Of a DNA stretch of 30,492 nt, positions 23,043 through 30,492 are shown one piece after another. The notes beneath the pieces were generated by a model. It did no database searches, was not told where the DNA came from, and saw nothing but the letters and a program-made list of their open reading frames with translations. Source of the stretch: B4-G1 sp964393895 (GTDB taxonomy: Bacteria > Chloroflexota > Anaerolineae > B4-G1); contig CAYMWP010000045.1 of assembly GCA_964393895.1 (NCBI GenBank), forward strand, positions 1-30,492, in the 5' to 3' direction. The translations under genes were made by a program, and so were the position numbers. Within the stretch, counting starts at the first letter, position 1. Every line of letters begins with the position of its first letter.

Positions 23043-24166
23043 ACCCTGATCACCTGATACTCTTGGCTGCCGATTCCAATCTGCGCCGCTGCGTCCACGT
23101 GCAACTGCCCGTCCACGCCCAGCGACTCGGCCAGAATGCGCTGACCGGCCTTCACTCCTCGGTCTTCTGCCAGCGACTCTGGCAGCGGAATCCCATTGTT
23201 GATCAAGTCCAGCGCCGCCTGCTCCACCGCCACGATGTCTGTGGCGGCCAGGATGCCCTGATCCTGCACCAACGGGGTGTCGGCCATGGGCATACAATCG
23301 CACTCTGGCTGCACCTCCAACACAAAGTTGAAATAGAGCACCTTGCCCGGCTCGAAAGTGGTCAGCACCGCCTGGGTTGCCTCGGCCAGGGCCATCTGGA
23401 ACTCGTCCTCGCCCCGCTTCTCCAGTTGGATCGCTCCCTCCGGGCAGACCCGCTCGCAGCGACCGCAGCGCCAGCACTTTTCATCGTCCACCACCAGGCC
23501 GCCGTTCGCTTCAGAGATCGCCTCGGTGGGGCAGACGTGCAGACATTGCAGACACAGCGTGCATAGCTCGGGATCGCGGACGACGGAGGATTCGCCGCTG
23601 GCGGCGTGCAGGTGGCCGCGCGCCCGCTTCCAATCGCCGCTGCGGTGGCGACCGGCCACGCCGCCCATCGCCAGGTTCTTGATCGCCCCGCCGTAGCCGG
23701 CCCCGATGTGTCCCTTGCAATGGCTGACGACGATCATCGCTGGCGCGTCGTGGATGGCGGAGGCGACCTGCACGCTGCCCAGCACCGGCCCGGCTTGCAC
23801 CTCGATGCTGTCGCAGCCAAAGAGGCCGTCGGCCAGGATGACCGGGCAGCCCACCGATTGGGGGTTGACGCCGTTCTGGTTCGCCACCTCCAGGTAATCC
23901 CAACCCTCGATGCGCACCGTGTCGCAGACAAAGGGCTTGCCGCCGACCGCCTTGGCCGCGTTGGCCAGGACGCGCAGGAAGCGGGGGCGCACCACCCGAT
24001 GCGCCCCCGGCGAGCCAAAGTGCGTCTTGATCGCCACGTGTTCCCCTTTGGCGATGACGCTGCCGAAATCCAGCTTTTCGATCAATCGTTCCAGCCCGGC
24101 CACCTGGCTGGCGCTATAGTCCCAGCGGGTCGCCCTGGCCGGCGCAAAGTAGACTTTGCTGCTCAT
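23039..24166 (-). CDS. DUF362 protein with two [4Fe-4S] ferredoxin motifs
   Basis: About 375 residues. The N-terminal DUF362 region has KGEHVAIKTHFGSPGAHRVV and continues through SHCKGHIGAGYGGAIKNLAMGG. Two clusters follow: CTLCLQCLHVCP and CWRCGRCERVCP, each with CxxCxxCxxxCP spacing. DUF362 proteins are iron-sulfur proteins of largely unknown reaction. The start is placed at the ATG at 24166 because GAGGAGA precedes it at good spacing; a TTG 15 bp upstream is less likely. It begins 17 bp after the glycosyltransferase stop and overlaps the phosphatase start, so these three genes form an operon-like run. Confidence 0.9.
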   Translation of the reverse strand: MSSKVYFAPARATRWDYSASQVAGLERLIEKLDFGSVIAKGEHVAIKTHFGSPGAHRVVRPRFLRVLANAAKAVGGKPFVCDTVRIEGWDYLEVANQNGVNPQSVGCPVILADGLFGCDSIEVQAGPVLGSVQVASAIHDAPAMIVVSHCKGHIGAGYGGAIKNLAMGGVAGRHRSGDWKRARGHLHAASGESSVVRDPELCTLCLQCLHVCPTEAISEANGGLVVDDEKCWRCGRCERVCPEGAIQLEKRGEDEFQMALAEATQAVLTTFEPGKVLYFNFVLEVQPECDCMPMADTPLVQDQGILAATDIVAVEQAALDLINNGIPLPESLAEDRGVKAGQRILAESLGVDGQLHVDAAAQIGIGSQEYQVIRV

Positions 24167-24182
24167 ATACTTTCTCCTCAAG

Positions 24183-26165
24183 TTATTGCTCTGTCACCTG
24201 AAACTGCTCCAGGAACGCCGTGTTCCCGCCGGAGACCAGGTCAACTCGCTCCAGTCCGGGCCACGAGTACAGCGCGACGGCAAGTTGATAGTCGCCCGCC
24301 GGCAGGTTTTGCGGCACCGGCAACTTGAACCAGGTGATGAATGCGTCCCCCTCTCGCCACTGGATGCTGTCGAACCCTGGGCCGTCGGATTGAGCGACGA
24401 CCTGGTTGTCCATTGTGAGCAGGTAAGTGCCGATGTGATACACGACCTCCGGCGGCTGCGCCTCGACCGACCAGGTCAGGGTCAGAGGCAGCGGCGCGCC
24501 GGGTTCGATCTGGCCGCGCTCGTACCCCGTCAGCGCGACACCGTTCGTCCACACAGCGAACTGTGTCTGGGAGGCGGCCTCGTCGAGATCGGCCCGCGCG
24601 CTGGCGGAGAGATCGTAGAACTGCCACGTCTCGTCCAGCACGTGGAGCGTCGCGTCTGGGAGCGGTGTGACCGAACGAGCCAGCCACTTTGAGGCCCGGC
24701 TTCCCGGGAGCGCGTCCAGGTAGACCGCGCAGGGGGCTGGCACGGGGACAGCCAACCGCCCGTCCGCCAGCGTGACCCGCTCCGGTTCGGTGAACTCGCT
24801 CAGTAGAGCAAGCTCCGACACCTCAACGGTGTGGCCCTCAGCTACGACGACCAGATCACACGCCGGCCGCTCTGCCAGCAAGCGGCGGGCCGTTTGGGTC
24901 GCAGTGCGGAGGTGCCGAATCTGCATCAAGCCGCTGCGACTATGAAGCCGATGGTCCTGAAACTCCAAGTCGAAGCTGAACTGCCATACTGCCAGCAGGA
25001 GCAGTGGCAGCGGCAGTATGGCCCAGGTCGTCACCTGGATGGCGCGTCGCACGTTCTGCCCCCTGGCCCGCAGCGCGGCTCGTTCGAGGCCGCGCTGGAT
25101 CCCGTCCAGGCAAACGCCGATCAGTAAGAAGTGGGCCGGGAACTGGCCGATCAGATAATAGATCTGCAAATAGTGCGCCGAGCGCAGATAGAAGAGAATC
25201 GGCAGGACGAACCACAAAAGTGTGACGCAGAGACCGGCCGCTTTCTGCGCAGCGACGGGGTCGCGGCTCCGCTGGACGAACGAGCGCGCGCCCGCCCAAA
25301 GCGCGTAGGCCAGCGAAAGTGCCAGCAGCGCCGTCGCCAGGGCGTCGAATTGGAGCGCGTATCTGGCGGAGCCGAGCAGCCCCCGCGCGTGCAGCAGGTC
25401 GGCGCTGACGAGAATGGCCGCAATGCTGGGAGATGCGGGCTGGCCGGCGACCTGTAATGCGGCCCGCACGTCAACCCAGCCGACGCCGATTTCGTACAGC
25501 AGGAACGGCGCGTACAGCAGGGCAAAGATGACGGCGCCAACGACCAGCGGCCACACTCGCAGCTTGCGCCAGAACAGGGCAAAGATGAGGCCCATCGTCA
25601 ACAATTGCACCATAGTCCCCGGATGCACCTGCGTCATACAGGCGGCCCAGACAAAGCTAAAGATCAGATAGATGGCGCGCTGCTCGACGGCAAAGTAGAG
25701 CAGCAGGCAGGCAAAGGTCAGCACCGCAAAGACGGGCACCATCGTCTGGTTCCAGATGAGCTGGCTGTAGAACACACTCCACGGGTTGACCGCAAAGATC
25801 AACACGCTCCAAAAAGCCGCCCGCTTGCCGAACGCTTTGTACGCTGCCCACCCGGCGGCGGCGACGGCCACCATGCCCGAGATCATCGTCAGCGTGGCCA
25901 CGCTGAGAATGTCGGGCCAGATGCGCAGGGCGATGGCGTACAGGTACTCGATCATCGGCGGGTTCACAAAGCCCGCGGACGATTTATTGGAGGCCAGCGG
26001 CATCGCGCCGCCGTTGACCCAGCGCATCGCCGTGTTGAGCGTGAACGATTGGTCGCTCCAGAGTTCCGTCGTGTCCAGGCGCCGGATGCGCAGAAAGAGC
26101 GCCAGCCCCATGATCAGGATCAGGGCGAATAAAGCAATCTCGATGGTCCGTTTGCGTCTATGCAT
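24183..26165 (-). CDS. GT39/PMT-like membrane glycosyltransferase
   Basis: About 660 residues with some ten to twelve hydrophobic helices in the first two thirds, then a soluble beta-rich C-terminal domain. The first periplasmic loop RRLDTTELWSDQSFTLNTAM carries acidic residues typical of GT-C enzymes (ArnT/PMT type). The family transfers sugars from polyprenyl-phosphate donors on the outer face of the membrane. The C-terminal part (about 520-660, with YERGQIEPGAPLPLTLTWSV and LPAGDYQLAVALYS) resembles the beta-sandwich often fused to GT39-like proteins of Chloroflexota. The ATG at 26165 is chosen because AAAGGGA lies just upstream; the open frame extends to 26264 without a ribosome binding site. 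Substrate is unknown. Confidence 0.85.
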   Translation of the reverse strand: MHRRKRTIEIALFALILIMGLALFLRIRRLDTTELWSDQSFTLNTAMRWVNGGAMPLASNKSSAGFVNPPMIEYLYAIALRIWPDILSVATLTMISGMVAVAAAGWAAYKAFGKRAAFWSVLIFAVNPWSVFYSQLIWNQTMVPVFAVLTFACLLLYFAVEQRAIYLIFSFVWAACMTQVHPGTMVQLLTMGLIFALFWRKLRVWPLVVGAVIFALLYAPFLLYEIGVGWVDVRAALQVAGQPASPSIAAILVSADLLHARGLLGSARYALQFDALATALLALSLAYALWAGARSFVQRSRDPVAAQKAAGLCVTLLWFVLPILFYLRSAHYLQIYYLIGQFPAHFLLIGVCLDGIQRGLERAALRARGQNVRRAIQVTTWAILPLPLLLLAVWQFSFDLEFQDHRLHSRSGLMQIRHLRTATQTARRLLAERPACDLVVVAEGHTVEVSELALLSEFTEPERVTLADGRLAVPVPAPCAVYLDALPGSRASKWLARSVTPLPDATLHVLDETWQFYDLSASARADLDEAASQTQFAVWTNGVALTGYERGQIEPGAPLPLTLTWSVEAQPPEVVYHIGTYLLTMDNQVVAQSDGPGFDSIQWREGDAFITWFKLPVPQNLPAGDYQLAVALYSWPGLERVDLVSGGNTAFLEQFQVTEQ

Positions 26166-26201
26166 AATTCCCTTTCTGGGTTCCTCTGAATCAGCGGCGC
26201 T

Positions 26202-26207
26202 ATTATA
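26202..26207 (-). promoter_or_regulatory. possible -10 box of the glycosyltransferase gene
   Basis: TATAAT on the minus strand lies 37 bp upstream of the ATG at 26165. No good -35 match is seen at 17 bp. It is back-to-back with the MaoC promoter, consistent with a divergent intergenic region. Confidence 0.35.
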
Positions 26208-26231
26208 CCCCACCCTGCGCGGGCCGAGAAA

Positions 26232-26260
26232 TTGCGCCTTTGGCCCGAAAGTGTTACAAT
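26232..26260 (+). promoter_or_regulatory. sigma70-type promoter of the MaoC gene
   Basis: TTGCGC (26232-26237) and TACAAT (26255-26260) are spaced by exactly 17 bp. Transcription would begin near 26267 and the leader would include MITE copy C. Confidence 0.6.
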
Positions 26261-26291
26261 TCAATCAGATCAAACACAATCGAGGAGTTAT

Positions 26292-26371
26292 GTATCATCT
26301 CAATAAACCGGGGTAATGTAAGGCGGAATGGCATTCCGCCCTACTTTTCCCCCAACTTTTTGAGAGGAGAC
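26292..26371 (+). mobile_element. MITE family 1, copy C (80 bp), inside a 5' leader
   Basis: It has the same ends as copy A (GTATCATCTCAATAA, and a right end closing GAGAGGAGAC) and the same hairpin core GGCGGAATGGCATTCCGCC. A 7-bp direct repeat GAGTTAT (26285-26291 and 26372-26378) is its target-site duplication. It separates the older Shine-Dalgarno GAGGAG (26282-26287) from the ATG at 26381, and its right end supplies AGGAG (26365-26369) instead. Confidence 0.9.
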
Positions 26372-26380
26372 GAGTTATCA

Positions 26381-26842
26381 ATGACCAACCTGACCCGCCC
26401 CCGCGGACGCTACTTTGAAGAGTTCGAGATCGGCGACAGCTTTGAAACCCCCTCTCGCACCATCACCGAGAGCGACGTGATGCTCTTTGCCGGCCTTTCC
26501 GGCGACTATAACCAACTTCACACCGACGTCGAGTTTGCCCAAGAGACAATGTTCGGCGAGCGCGTCGCCCACGGGCTCCTGGTGCTCTCTATCGCCACCG
26601 GCCTGGTCTCGCGGCTGGGCTTTATCGAAGGCACCGTCCAGGCCTTTACCGGACTGGAGTGGAAGTTCCGCGGCCCCGTCAAATTCGGCGACACCGTCCG
26701 CGCGCTGCTCGAGGTCAAACAGAAGAAAGAGATGCGTCGCCTGGGGGGGGGCTTTGTCACCCTGAGCGTCACCATTCTCAATCAACGGGATGAGACGGTG
26801 CAAAAAGGGAACTGGCGAGCCCTCATCAAGAGCGCCCCCTGA
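26381..26842 (+). CDS. MaoC-like hotdog-fold (R)-hydratase
   Basis: 153 residues, the normal length for a single-domain MaoC protein. The active-site segment FAGLSGDYNQLHTDVEFA contains Asp42 and His47 of the hydratase motif, followed by GERVAHGLL. Such enzymes hydrate trans-2-enoyl-CoA to (R)-3-hydroxyacyl-CoA or dehydrate related thioesters. The true substrate cannot be told here. The start is the ATG at 26381, where similarity begins; the frame stays open upstream through the MITE, but that extension looks artificial. The neighbouring MBL-fold gene follows in the same direction after 44 bp. Confidence 0.9.
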   Translation: MTNLTRPRGRYFEEFEIGDSFETPSRTITESDVMLFAGLSGDYNQLHTDVEFAQETMFGERVAHGLLVLSIATGLVSRLGFIEGTVQAFTGLEWKFRGPVKFGDTVRALLEVKQKKEMRRLGGGFVTLSVTILNQRDETVQKGNWRALIKSAP

Positions 26843-26882
26843 CCAATACCCAATACCTAGTACTCAATACCCAAAACCCCAA
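26843..26882 (+). repeat. short degenerate tandem repeat (CAATACCY type)
   Basis: Between the MaoC and MBL genes an approximate 8-bp unit (CCAATACC, CTCAATACC, ACCTAGTA) is repeated about four to five times. It is simple-sequence spacer. No ribosome binding site is evident for the next gene within it. Confidence 0.55.
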
Positions 26883-26886
26883 CTCT

Positions 26887-27873
26887 ATGACCCAATCCCC
26901 CGTCCCTTCCTACCTGCACATCTTTTCTGTTCCCACCCCTTTCCCCGTCGGCCCCGTCAACCTGTACCTGGTCGAGGGTGAGCCGCTGACGCTGCTGGAT
27001 ACCGGCCCGCGCTACGATCCCGCCCGCGAGGCGCTCACAGAGGTCCTGGCCGAGCGCGGCTACCGCGTGACCGACCTGCAACGCATCATCCTCACCCACG
27101 CTCACCCCGACCATTGCGGTCTGGCGGCCGAGTTGGCGCGCGCTTCCGGCGCGGAGGTGCTGGCCCACGCTGCGACCGGTCACCGCTTGGCCAAAGACGG
27201 GGAAAAGGAACGGATGGCCTTTTACGCCAAAGTCATGCGCTGGGCCGGCGTCCCGATGGAGATGCTGATACCCCTGGCCGGGGCGCGGCAAGGTGCGAGC
27301 CACTATACCGAACCCCTGATCCTCGACCGCACCCTGGCCGATGGCGACCTGCTCCAACTGGGCGGCGAGGAGTGGCAGGTGCTCCATACCCCCGGCCACA
27401 CTGGAGACCTCATCTGCCTCTACCAGCCCCAGCGAAAACTGCTCCTCTCCAGCGACCACCTCCTGCGCCACATCTCCTCCAACCCAGTGGTCGAGCAGCC
27501 CGCGCCGGGCCAGAGCGAGCGCCCGCGCCGTCTGGTGGAATACATGGCGCAACTGCGCCGCGTGGCCGAGATGGACGTCGAACTGGCGCTGCCCGGCCAC
27601 GGCCCGCCCATCACTGACCACCGCGCCCTCATCCGCCAGCGGCTGGCCTTCCACGAGGAGCGTGCCGGCCGCATACTGGAGACGATAGGTGAGGAGGCTC
27701 TCAGTGTGCACGAGATCGTCGGTCGGCTCTTCTCCGGTCTCGACCCCATCAATCACTTTCTCGCCATCTCCGAGGTGATCGGGCACCTCCAGTGGCTGGA
27801 GGTCGAAGGCCGGGCGACGCGCCGCGAGCAGGACGGCGTTGCTTGTTGGCGGATCACTCCTCGGCAAAGCTAG
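26887..27873 (+). CDS. MBL-fold metallo-hydrolase
   Basis: 328 residues. The metal-binding signature THAHPDHCG (HAHPDH at 71-76) is followed by HTPGHTGDLICLY and LLLSSDHLL, then PGHGPPI with a further His. This is the complete ligand set of a two-metal metallo-beta-lactamase-fold hydrolase. The C-terminal roughly 80 residues form a winged-helix-like extension (RQRLAFHEERAGRILETIGE and onward), as in the glyoxalase-II/LACTB2-like branch. Likely substrates are thioesters or similar; specificity is unknown. The 3' end overlaps the convergent GH5-like gene by 20 bp. Confidence 0.9.
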   Translation: MTQSPVPSYLHIFSVPTPFPVGPVNLYLVEGEPLTLLDTGPRYDPAREALTEVLAERGYRVTDLQRIILTHAHPDHCGLAAELARASGAEVLAHAATGHRLAKDGEKERMAFYAKVMRWAGVPMEMLIPLAGARQGASHYTEPLILDRTLADGDLLQLGGEEWQVLHTPGHTGDLICLYQPQRKLLLSSDHLLRHISSNPVVEQPAPGQSERPRRLVEYMAQLRRVAEMDVELALPGHGPPITDHRALIRQRLAFHEERAGRILETIGEEALSVHEIVGRLFSGLDPINHFLAISEVIGHLQWLEVEGRATRREQDGVACWRITPRQS

Positions 27874-29209
27874 ACGGGCGCACGGTGTTGCGCGCCCAGT
27901 ATTCGAGGATGACGTCCTGCAAGGCCGATTCGACGTCGCTACCGTTGTCTGGATCAGGGCCAAAGCGGAAGGTGAACCCGTTCACCTCCTCCGTCCAGGG
28001 CTCCCAGTAAGGGTCCCATACCCAGAATGCGTGGTTCATGCCGCGCTGCTCGAACAGGGCCATCTGGTCGTCCATGAACTGGGCCGCGCCGGGCACCCAG
28101 CGCACCACACCAAACTCGTTGACCGCCACCGGCGCGTCGTGCTCATCCTGGAACCGGTCAATTATGGAAAGATATTCGTCCAGCCAGCCCCGGTCGAACG
28201 AGTCGGGCTCGCCGTCCCAATCCAGGTCGAACTCGCCGGGATACGTGTTCTCGGCCGGCGGTTCCTGGTGCGTGTACTCTGTCTGTGGCTCGTACTGGTG
28301 CACCATGTAGACCGTGCGCGCGTCGCCGGTAGGCTCCAGGTAGGGCAGCCAGCGCACCGCGCTCCAGCCATTGCCGCCGATCAGGATGGGCGTACTGGGG
28401 TCCACCTGGCGGATGCCGGCCGTGATGCGCGGGTAGAGCTGGTTCCAATCGTAGAGGGTGCCGGCGTAGGTGGGGTAGAACTCGTCCGGCTCCCAGATGT
28501 CGAGCAAGGCGCCGGCGCTGTGCGGCTCGCACATCAGGTCGTAGCCGACGACGATGGGATTGTCGCGGTACCGTTCGGCGGCGTAGCGCCACATCTCCAT
28601 CCAGCCATCCTGGGCCTCTTGCTCCTCCCACACCCATTCGATCAGCAGTTCCTGGTCGAACCAGTCGCCCGCGCCCTCGCTGTAGAAGGTGAAATCGCTG
28701 CGGCCCGGCCCGGTGCGGAAGGTGATGACGGCGAACATGTCGGCCTGGGCGATCATCGCCAGTAGGCTGTCCAGGTTGGCCTGCACCTGCTCGTCCAGCA
28801 CGTAAGGGGGGCGCTCGGTGAACAGGCCGGGGCCGGAGATGTTGACCACGTTGGCGCCCAGCGCGGCCAGCCGGTCAAAATCAGCCTGTGTGTAGGGTGG
28901 CCCCACGTAGCCGTCTCCCAGGAACTCGGGCCCGTCCAGCTCGGGCACGACCACGCGCTGCCAGGTGTTGGCCCCGCGCAGTTGAGTGGGGCCGCTCCAC
29001 AACGCCCACTTGTCCCCAGCGGTGACGACCGGAGGCGGCAGGGGGGTGGTCCCCGGCGCCGCTGCGGTGGGGGCGGGCCGGCGGGTCGGAGCCGGGGGTT
29101 CATCTACCTCGTCGTCCCGGCCGTCGCCGGGGAGGTTGCAGGCCAGGGCCAGGCCAAAGAGAAGCATCAAAATCAGGCAAACTATAGGGCGCCGGTAGTA
29201 GCGTCTCAT
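27854..29209 (-). CDS. GH5-like (cellulase-fold) lipoprotein
   Basis: About 451 residues. The N-terminus MRRYYRRPIVCLILMLLFGLALACNLPGD is a lipoprotein signal with Cys in a LALAC lipobox. A Pro/Thr-rich linker follows, then a TIM-barrel-like domain. Segments such as LRGANTWQRV, VVGYDLMCEPHS and PVAVNEFGVV match the GH5 layout: the Glu after MC would be the acid/base and the Glu in NEFG the nucleophile. The residue before the acid/base is Cys, where GH5 normally has Asn. It probably acts outside the cell on beta-glycans; substrate is unknown. The ATG at 29209 is preceded by GGAG at 6 bp, which fixes the start over the longer open frame to 29230. Confidence 0.85.
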   Translation of the reverse strand: MRRYYRRPIVCLILMLLFGLALACNLPGDGRDDEVDEPPAPTRRPAPTAAAPGTTPLPPPVVTAGDKWALWSGPTQLRGANTWQRVVVPELDGPEFLGDGYVGPPYTQADFDRLAALGANVVNISGPGLFTERPPYVLDEQVQANLDSLLAMIAQADMFAVITFRTGPGRSDFTFYSEGAGDWFDQELLIEWVWEEQEAQDGWMEMWRYAAERYRDNPIVVGYDLMCEPHSAGALLDIWEPDEFYPTYAGTLYDWNQLYPRITAGIRQVDPSTPILIGGNGWSAVRWLPYLEPTGDARTVYMVHQYEPQTEYTHQEPPAENTYPGEFDLDWDGEPDSFDRGWLDEYLSIIDRFQDEHDAPVAVNEFGVVRWVPGAAQFMDDQMALFEQRGMNHAFWVWDPYWEPWTEEVNGFTFRFGPDPDNGSDVESALQDVILEYWARNTVRPSSFAEE

Positions 29210-29403
29210 TGGATCTCCTTTTCCGCCCATCCCCGCTGCGCCTAACTCACGGCAGTCGCCCGCGCGGGACGGACACCCTTTGCAGTTTCAGTCTGGCTCG
29301 CTTGCGCCGGGATGGGCCTCACCACCCATTATACTCATCGGAACAACCTCGTCAATCGCGGCTGTGAGAGTCATCGGAGAGCAAAATCCGGGCTCGGAGC
29401 AAT

Positions 29404-29432
29404 TTGCCGCCTATGCCGCTCCATGCTACAAT
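29404..29432 (+). promoter_or_regulatory. promoter of fmt, consistent with a leaderless transcript
   Basis: TTGCCG (29404-29409) and TACAAT (29427-29432) are 17 bp apart, and TGC directly before TACAAT makes an extended -10. The fmt ATG pair begins 10 bp after the -10 box and has no Shine-Dalgarno sequence, so transcription would start at or next to the start codon. Confidence 0.65.
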
Positions 29433-29441
29433 GTGCCTGCT

Positions 29442-30389
29442 ATGATGAGAGTTGTCTTCATGGGCACACCCGATTTCGCCGTACCGACGCTGGAGGCGTT
29501 GGCCGACGCGCGCGACTTGAACCTGGTCGGCGTCGTCACCCAGCCAGACCGGGCGGTCGGGCGCGGGTGGCTGGTAGAGCTCTCTCAGGTAAAGCGGGCG
29601 GCGCTGGAGCGCGACCTGCCGCTCTCTCAGCCAGAGTCACTGCGGCAGTCTGCGGCGATGGCCCAACTGGCGGCCTGGGAGCCGGACGTCATCGTCGTGG
29701 CTGCCTTTGGGCAAATTCTGGCTCAGGACGTGCTCAACCTTCCTCCCCATGGCTGCCTCAACGTCCACGGGTCGCTGCTCCCGCGCTGGCGGGGCGCAGC
29801 GCCGGTGCCAGCGGCAATCCTGGCCGGCGACGGCGTGACCGGCGTGACGATCATTAGGATGGACGTGGGGCTGGATACTGGTCCCATCCTGGCCCGGCGA
29901 GAGGAACCGGTCAGACCTGACGATACCTGGGAAACGTTGGAGGAGCGACTGGCGCGGCTGGGAGCCGAGTTGTTGGTAGAGACGCTGCCGGTGTACCTGG
30001 CGGGCGAGCTTGCGCCTCAACCCCAACCGGAGGAGGGCGTGACCTACGCCGAGCAGATATCCAAGCAGGATGGGCTGCTCGATTGGTCGCGGCCGGCGGT
30101 TGAACTGGCCCGGCAAGTGCGGGCCTTTACTCCCTGGCCCAGTGCCTTTACCACCTGGCGCGGTAAAAGGCTAAAGATAGTGCGGGCTACGCCACTGCCC
30201 GACTGGCGAGGAGATAGGTCGCCTGGCGCCGTCGTCGCCCTGGCCGATGGCTATGCCGTCGTCACGGGCGAGGGAGCGTTGCGCCTGGAGGAGGTGCAGT
30301 TGGCCGGCAAACGCTCGATGGATATTGCGGCTTTTCTCTGTGGTCAGCGTGATTGCGTGGGCAGCCGGTTGGGAGTAGCGGCGCAGTAG
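29442..30389 (+). CDS. fmt: methionyl-tRNA formyltransferase
   Basis: About 315 residues, normal for Fmt. The N-terminus MRVVFMGTPDFAVPTLEAL is diagnostic. The catalytic segment is LNVHGSLLPRWRGAAPV (Asn and His), with the Asp in MDVGLDTGPIL. The C-terminal OB-fold region holds RAFTPWPSAFTTWRGKRLKI. Fmt uses 10-formyl-tetrahydrofolate to formylate Met-tRNA for initiation. The start is one of the adjacent ATGs at 29442 and 29445; the open frame extends upstream to 29280 but family similarity starts here. A promoter lies 10 bp upstream. The gene is flanked by the GH5-like gene and an unidentified next gene. Confidence 0.95.
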   Translation: MMRVVFMGTPDFAVPTLEALADARDLNLVGVVTQPDRAVGRGWLVELSQVKRAALERDLPLSQPESLRQSAAMAQLAAWEPDVIVVAAFGQILAQDVLNLPPHGCLNVHGSLLPRWRGAAPVPAAILAGDGVTGVTIIRMDVGLDTGPILARREEPVRPDDTWETLEERLARLGAELLVETLPVYLAGELAPQPQPEEGVTYAEQISKQDGLLDWSRPAVELARQVRAFTPWPSAFTTWRGKRLKIVRATPLPDWRGDRSPGAVVALADGYAVVTGEGALRLEEVQLAGKRSMDIAAFLCGQRDCVGSRLGVAAQ

Positions 30390-30454
30390 CGGACGGGATG
30401 AGTTACCATGTCCACCGATAGTGTCCCGATCATGGCAGAGCACGATTCATATTT

Positions 30455-30492
30455 ATGACTTTCCTGAAAAAAGGTGTTGGTTTGTTCGTCGG
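30455..30492 (+). CDS. possible start of the next gene (partial)
   Basis: An ATG at 30455 opens a frame reading MTFLKKGVGLFV to the window edge, which looks like the start of a membrane segment or signal peptide. A 16-codon frame at 30408-30458 ends with a TGA overlapping this ATG and could be a leader peptide. Neither has a good ribosome binding site. Identification is not possible from this fragment. Confidence 0.3.
   Translation, partial: MTFLKKGVGLFV

Noticed and set aside
23043..23477. Upstream extension of the phosphatase frame
   Set aside because: It lies entirely within DUF362 in another register. The ATG overlapping the DUF362 stop is the natural start.
26240..26380. N-terminal extension of the MaoC protein
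   Set aside because: The extension is translated MITE copy C and leader; MaoC similarity starts at the ATG at 26381.
29280..29441. N-terminal extension of Fmt
   Set aside because: It contains the promoter and has no similarity to Fmt, which begins at MRVVFMGTPDF.

Overview
The window looks like a chromosomal segment of a GC-rich member of the Chloroflexota, probably Anaerolineae-like. This rests on protein style, not on a marker gene: extracytoplasmic proteins with long Thr-Pro linkers, a DUF11-repeat surface protein ending near an LYLPLI motif, a paired family of small membrane proteins, and many short dispersed palindromes. The assignment is inference.

Layout. (1) Positions 1-10352, all plus strand: the possible end of an upstream gene, a shortened MITE, tRNA-Leu(CAA) with its own promoter, two tandem related membrane proteins, a DUF2207 membrane protein, a histidine-kinase-like sensor with Asn at the phospho-acceptor position, an overlapping LysM protein, and an LCP (LytR-CpsA-Psr) protein. 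Together this is a cell-envelope neighbourhood. (2) 10353-15433: a 1598-residue secreted DUF11-repeat protein. (3) 16227-21029, minus strand: a complete diversity-generating retroelement (DGR). Its parts are a target gene (two membrane segments, NACHT NTPase, C-terminal FGE/C-type-lectin-fold domain), a variable repeat (VR) at the target 3' end, a reverse transcriptase, the accessory protein Avd, and a template repeat (TR). TR and VR are 115 bp each and align without gaps. All 13 differences fall on template adenines of the coding strand, which is the A-to-N signature of mutagenic retrohoming. (4) 21311-26165, minus strand: UDP-glucuronate decarboxylase-like enzyme, dual-specificity-type phosphatase, DUF362 ferredoxin-like protein and a GT39-type glycosyltransferase. 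(5) 26381-30492: MaoC-like hydratase, MBL-fold hydrolase, GH5-like lipoprotein (minus) and methionyl-tRNA formyltransferase.

The DGR is the main system. It would diversify 11 codons (relative to the present template) on the ligand-binding face of a membrane-anchored NACHT protein, an architecture suggesting a signalling or conflict/immunity receptor. A second theme is small non-autonomous DNA. Two MITE-like families with target-site duplications of about 8 bp sit next to genes. One copy lies between a ribosome binding site and its start codon. Hairpin repeats with constant loops and covarying stems lie around and inside the DGR target gene.

Limits: no database search or alignment program was used. 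Domain names come from motif recognition and residue positions are approximate unless tied to a nucleotide coordinate.
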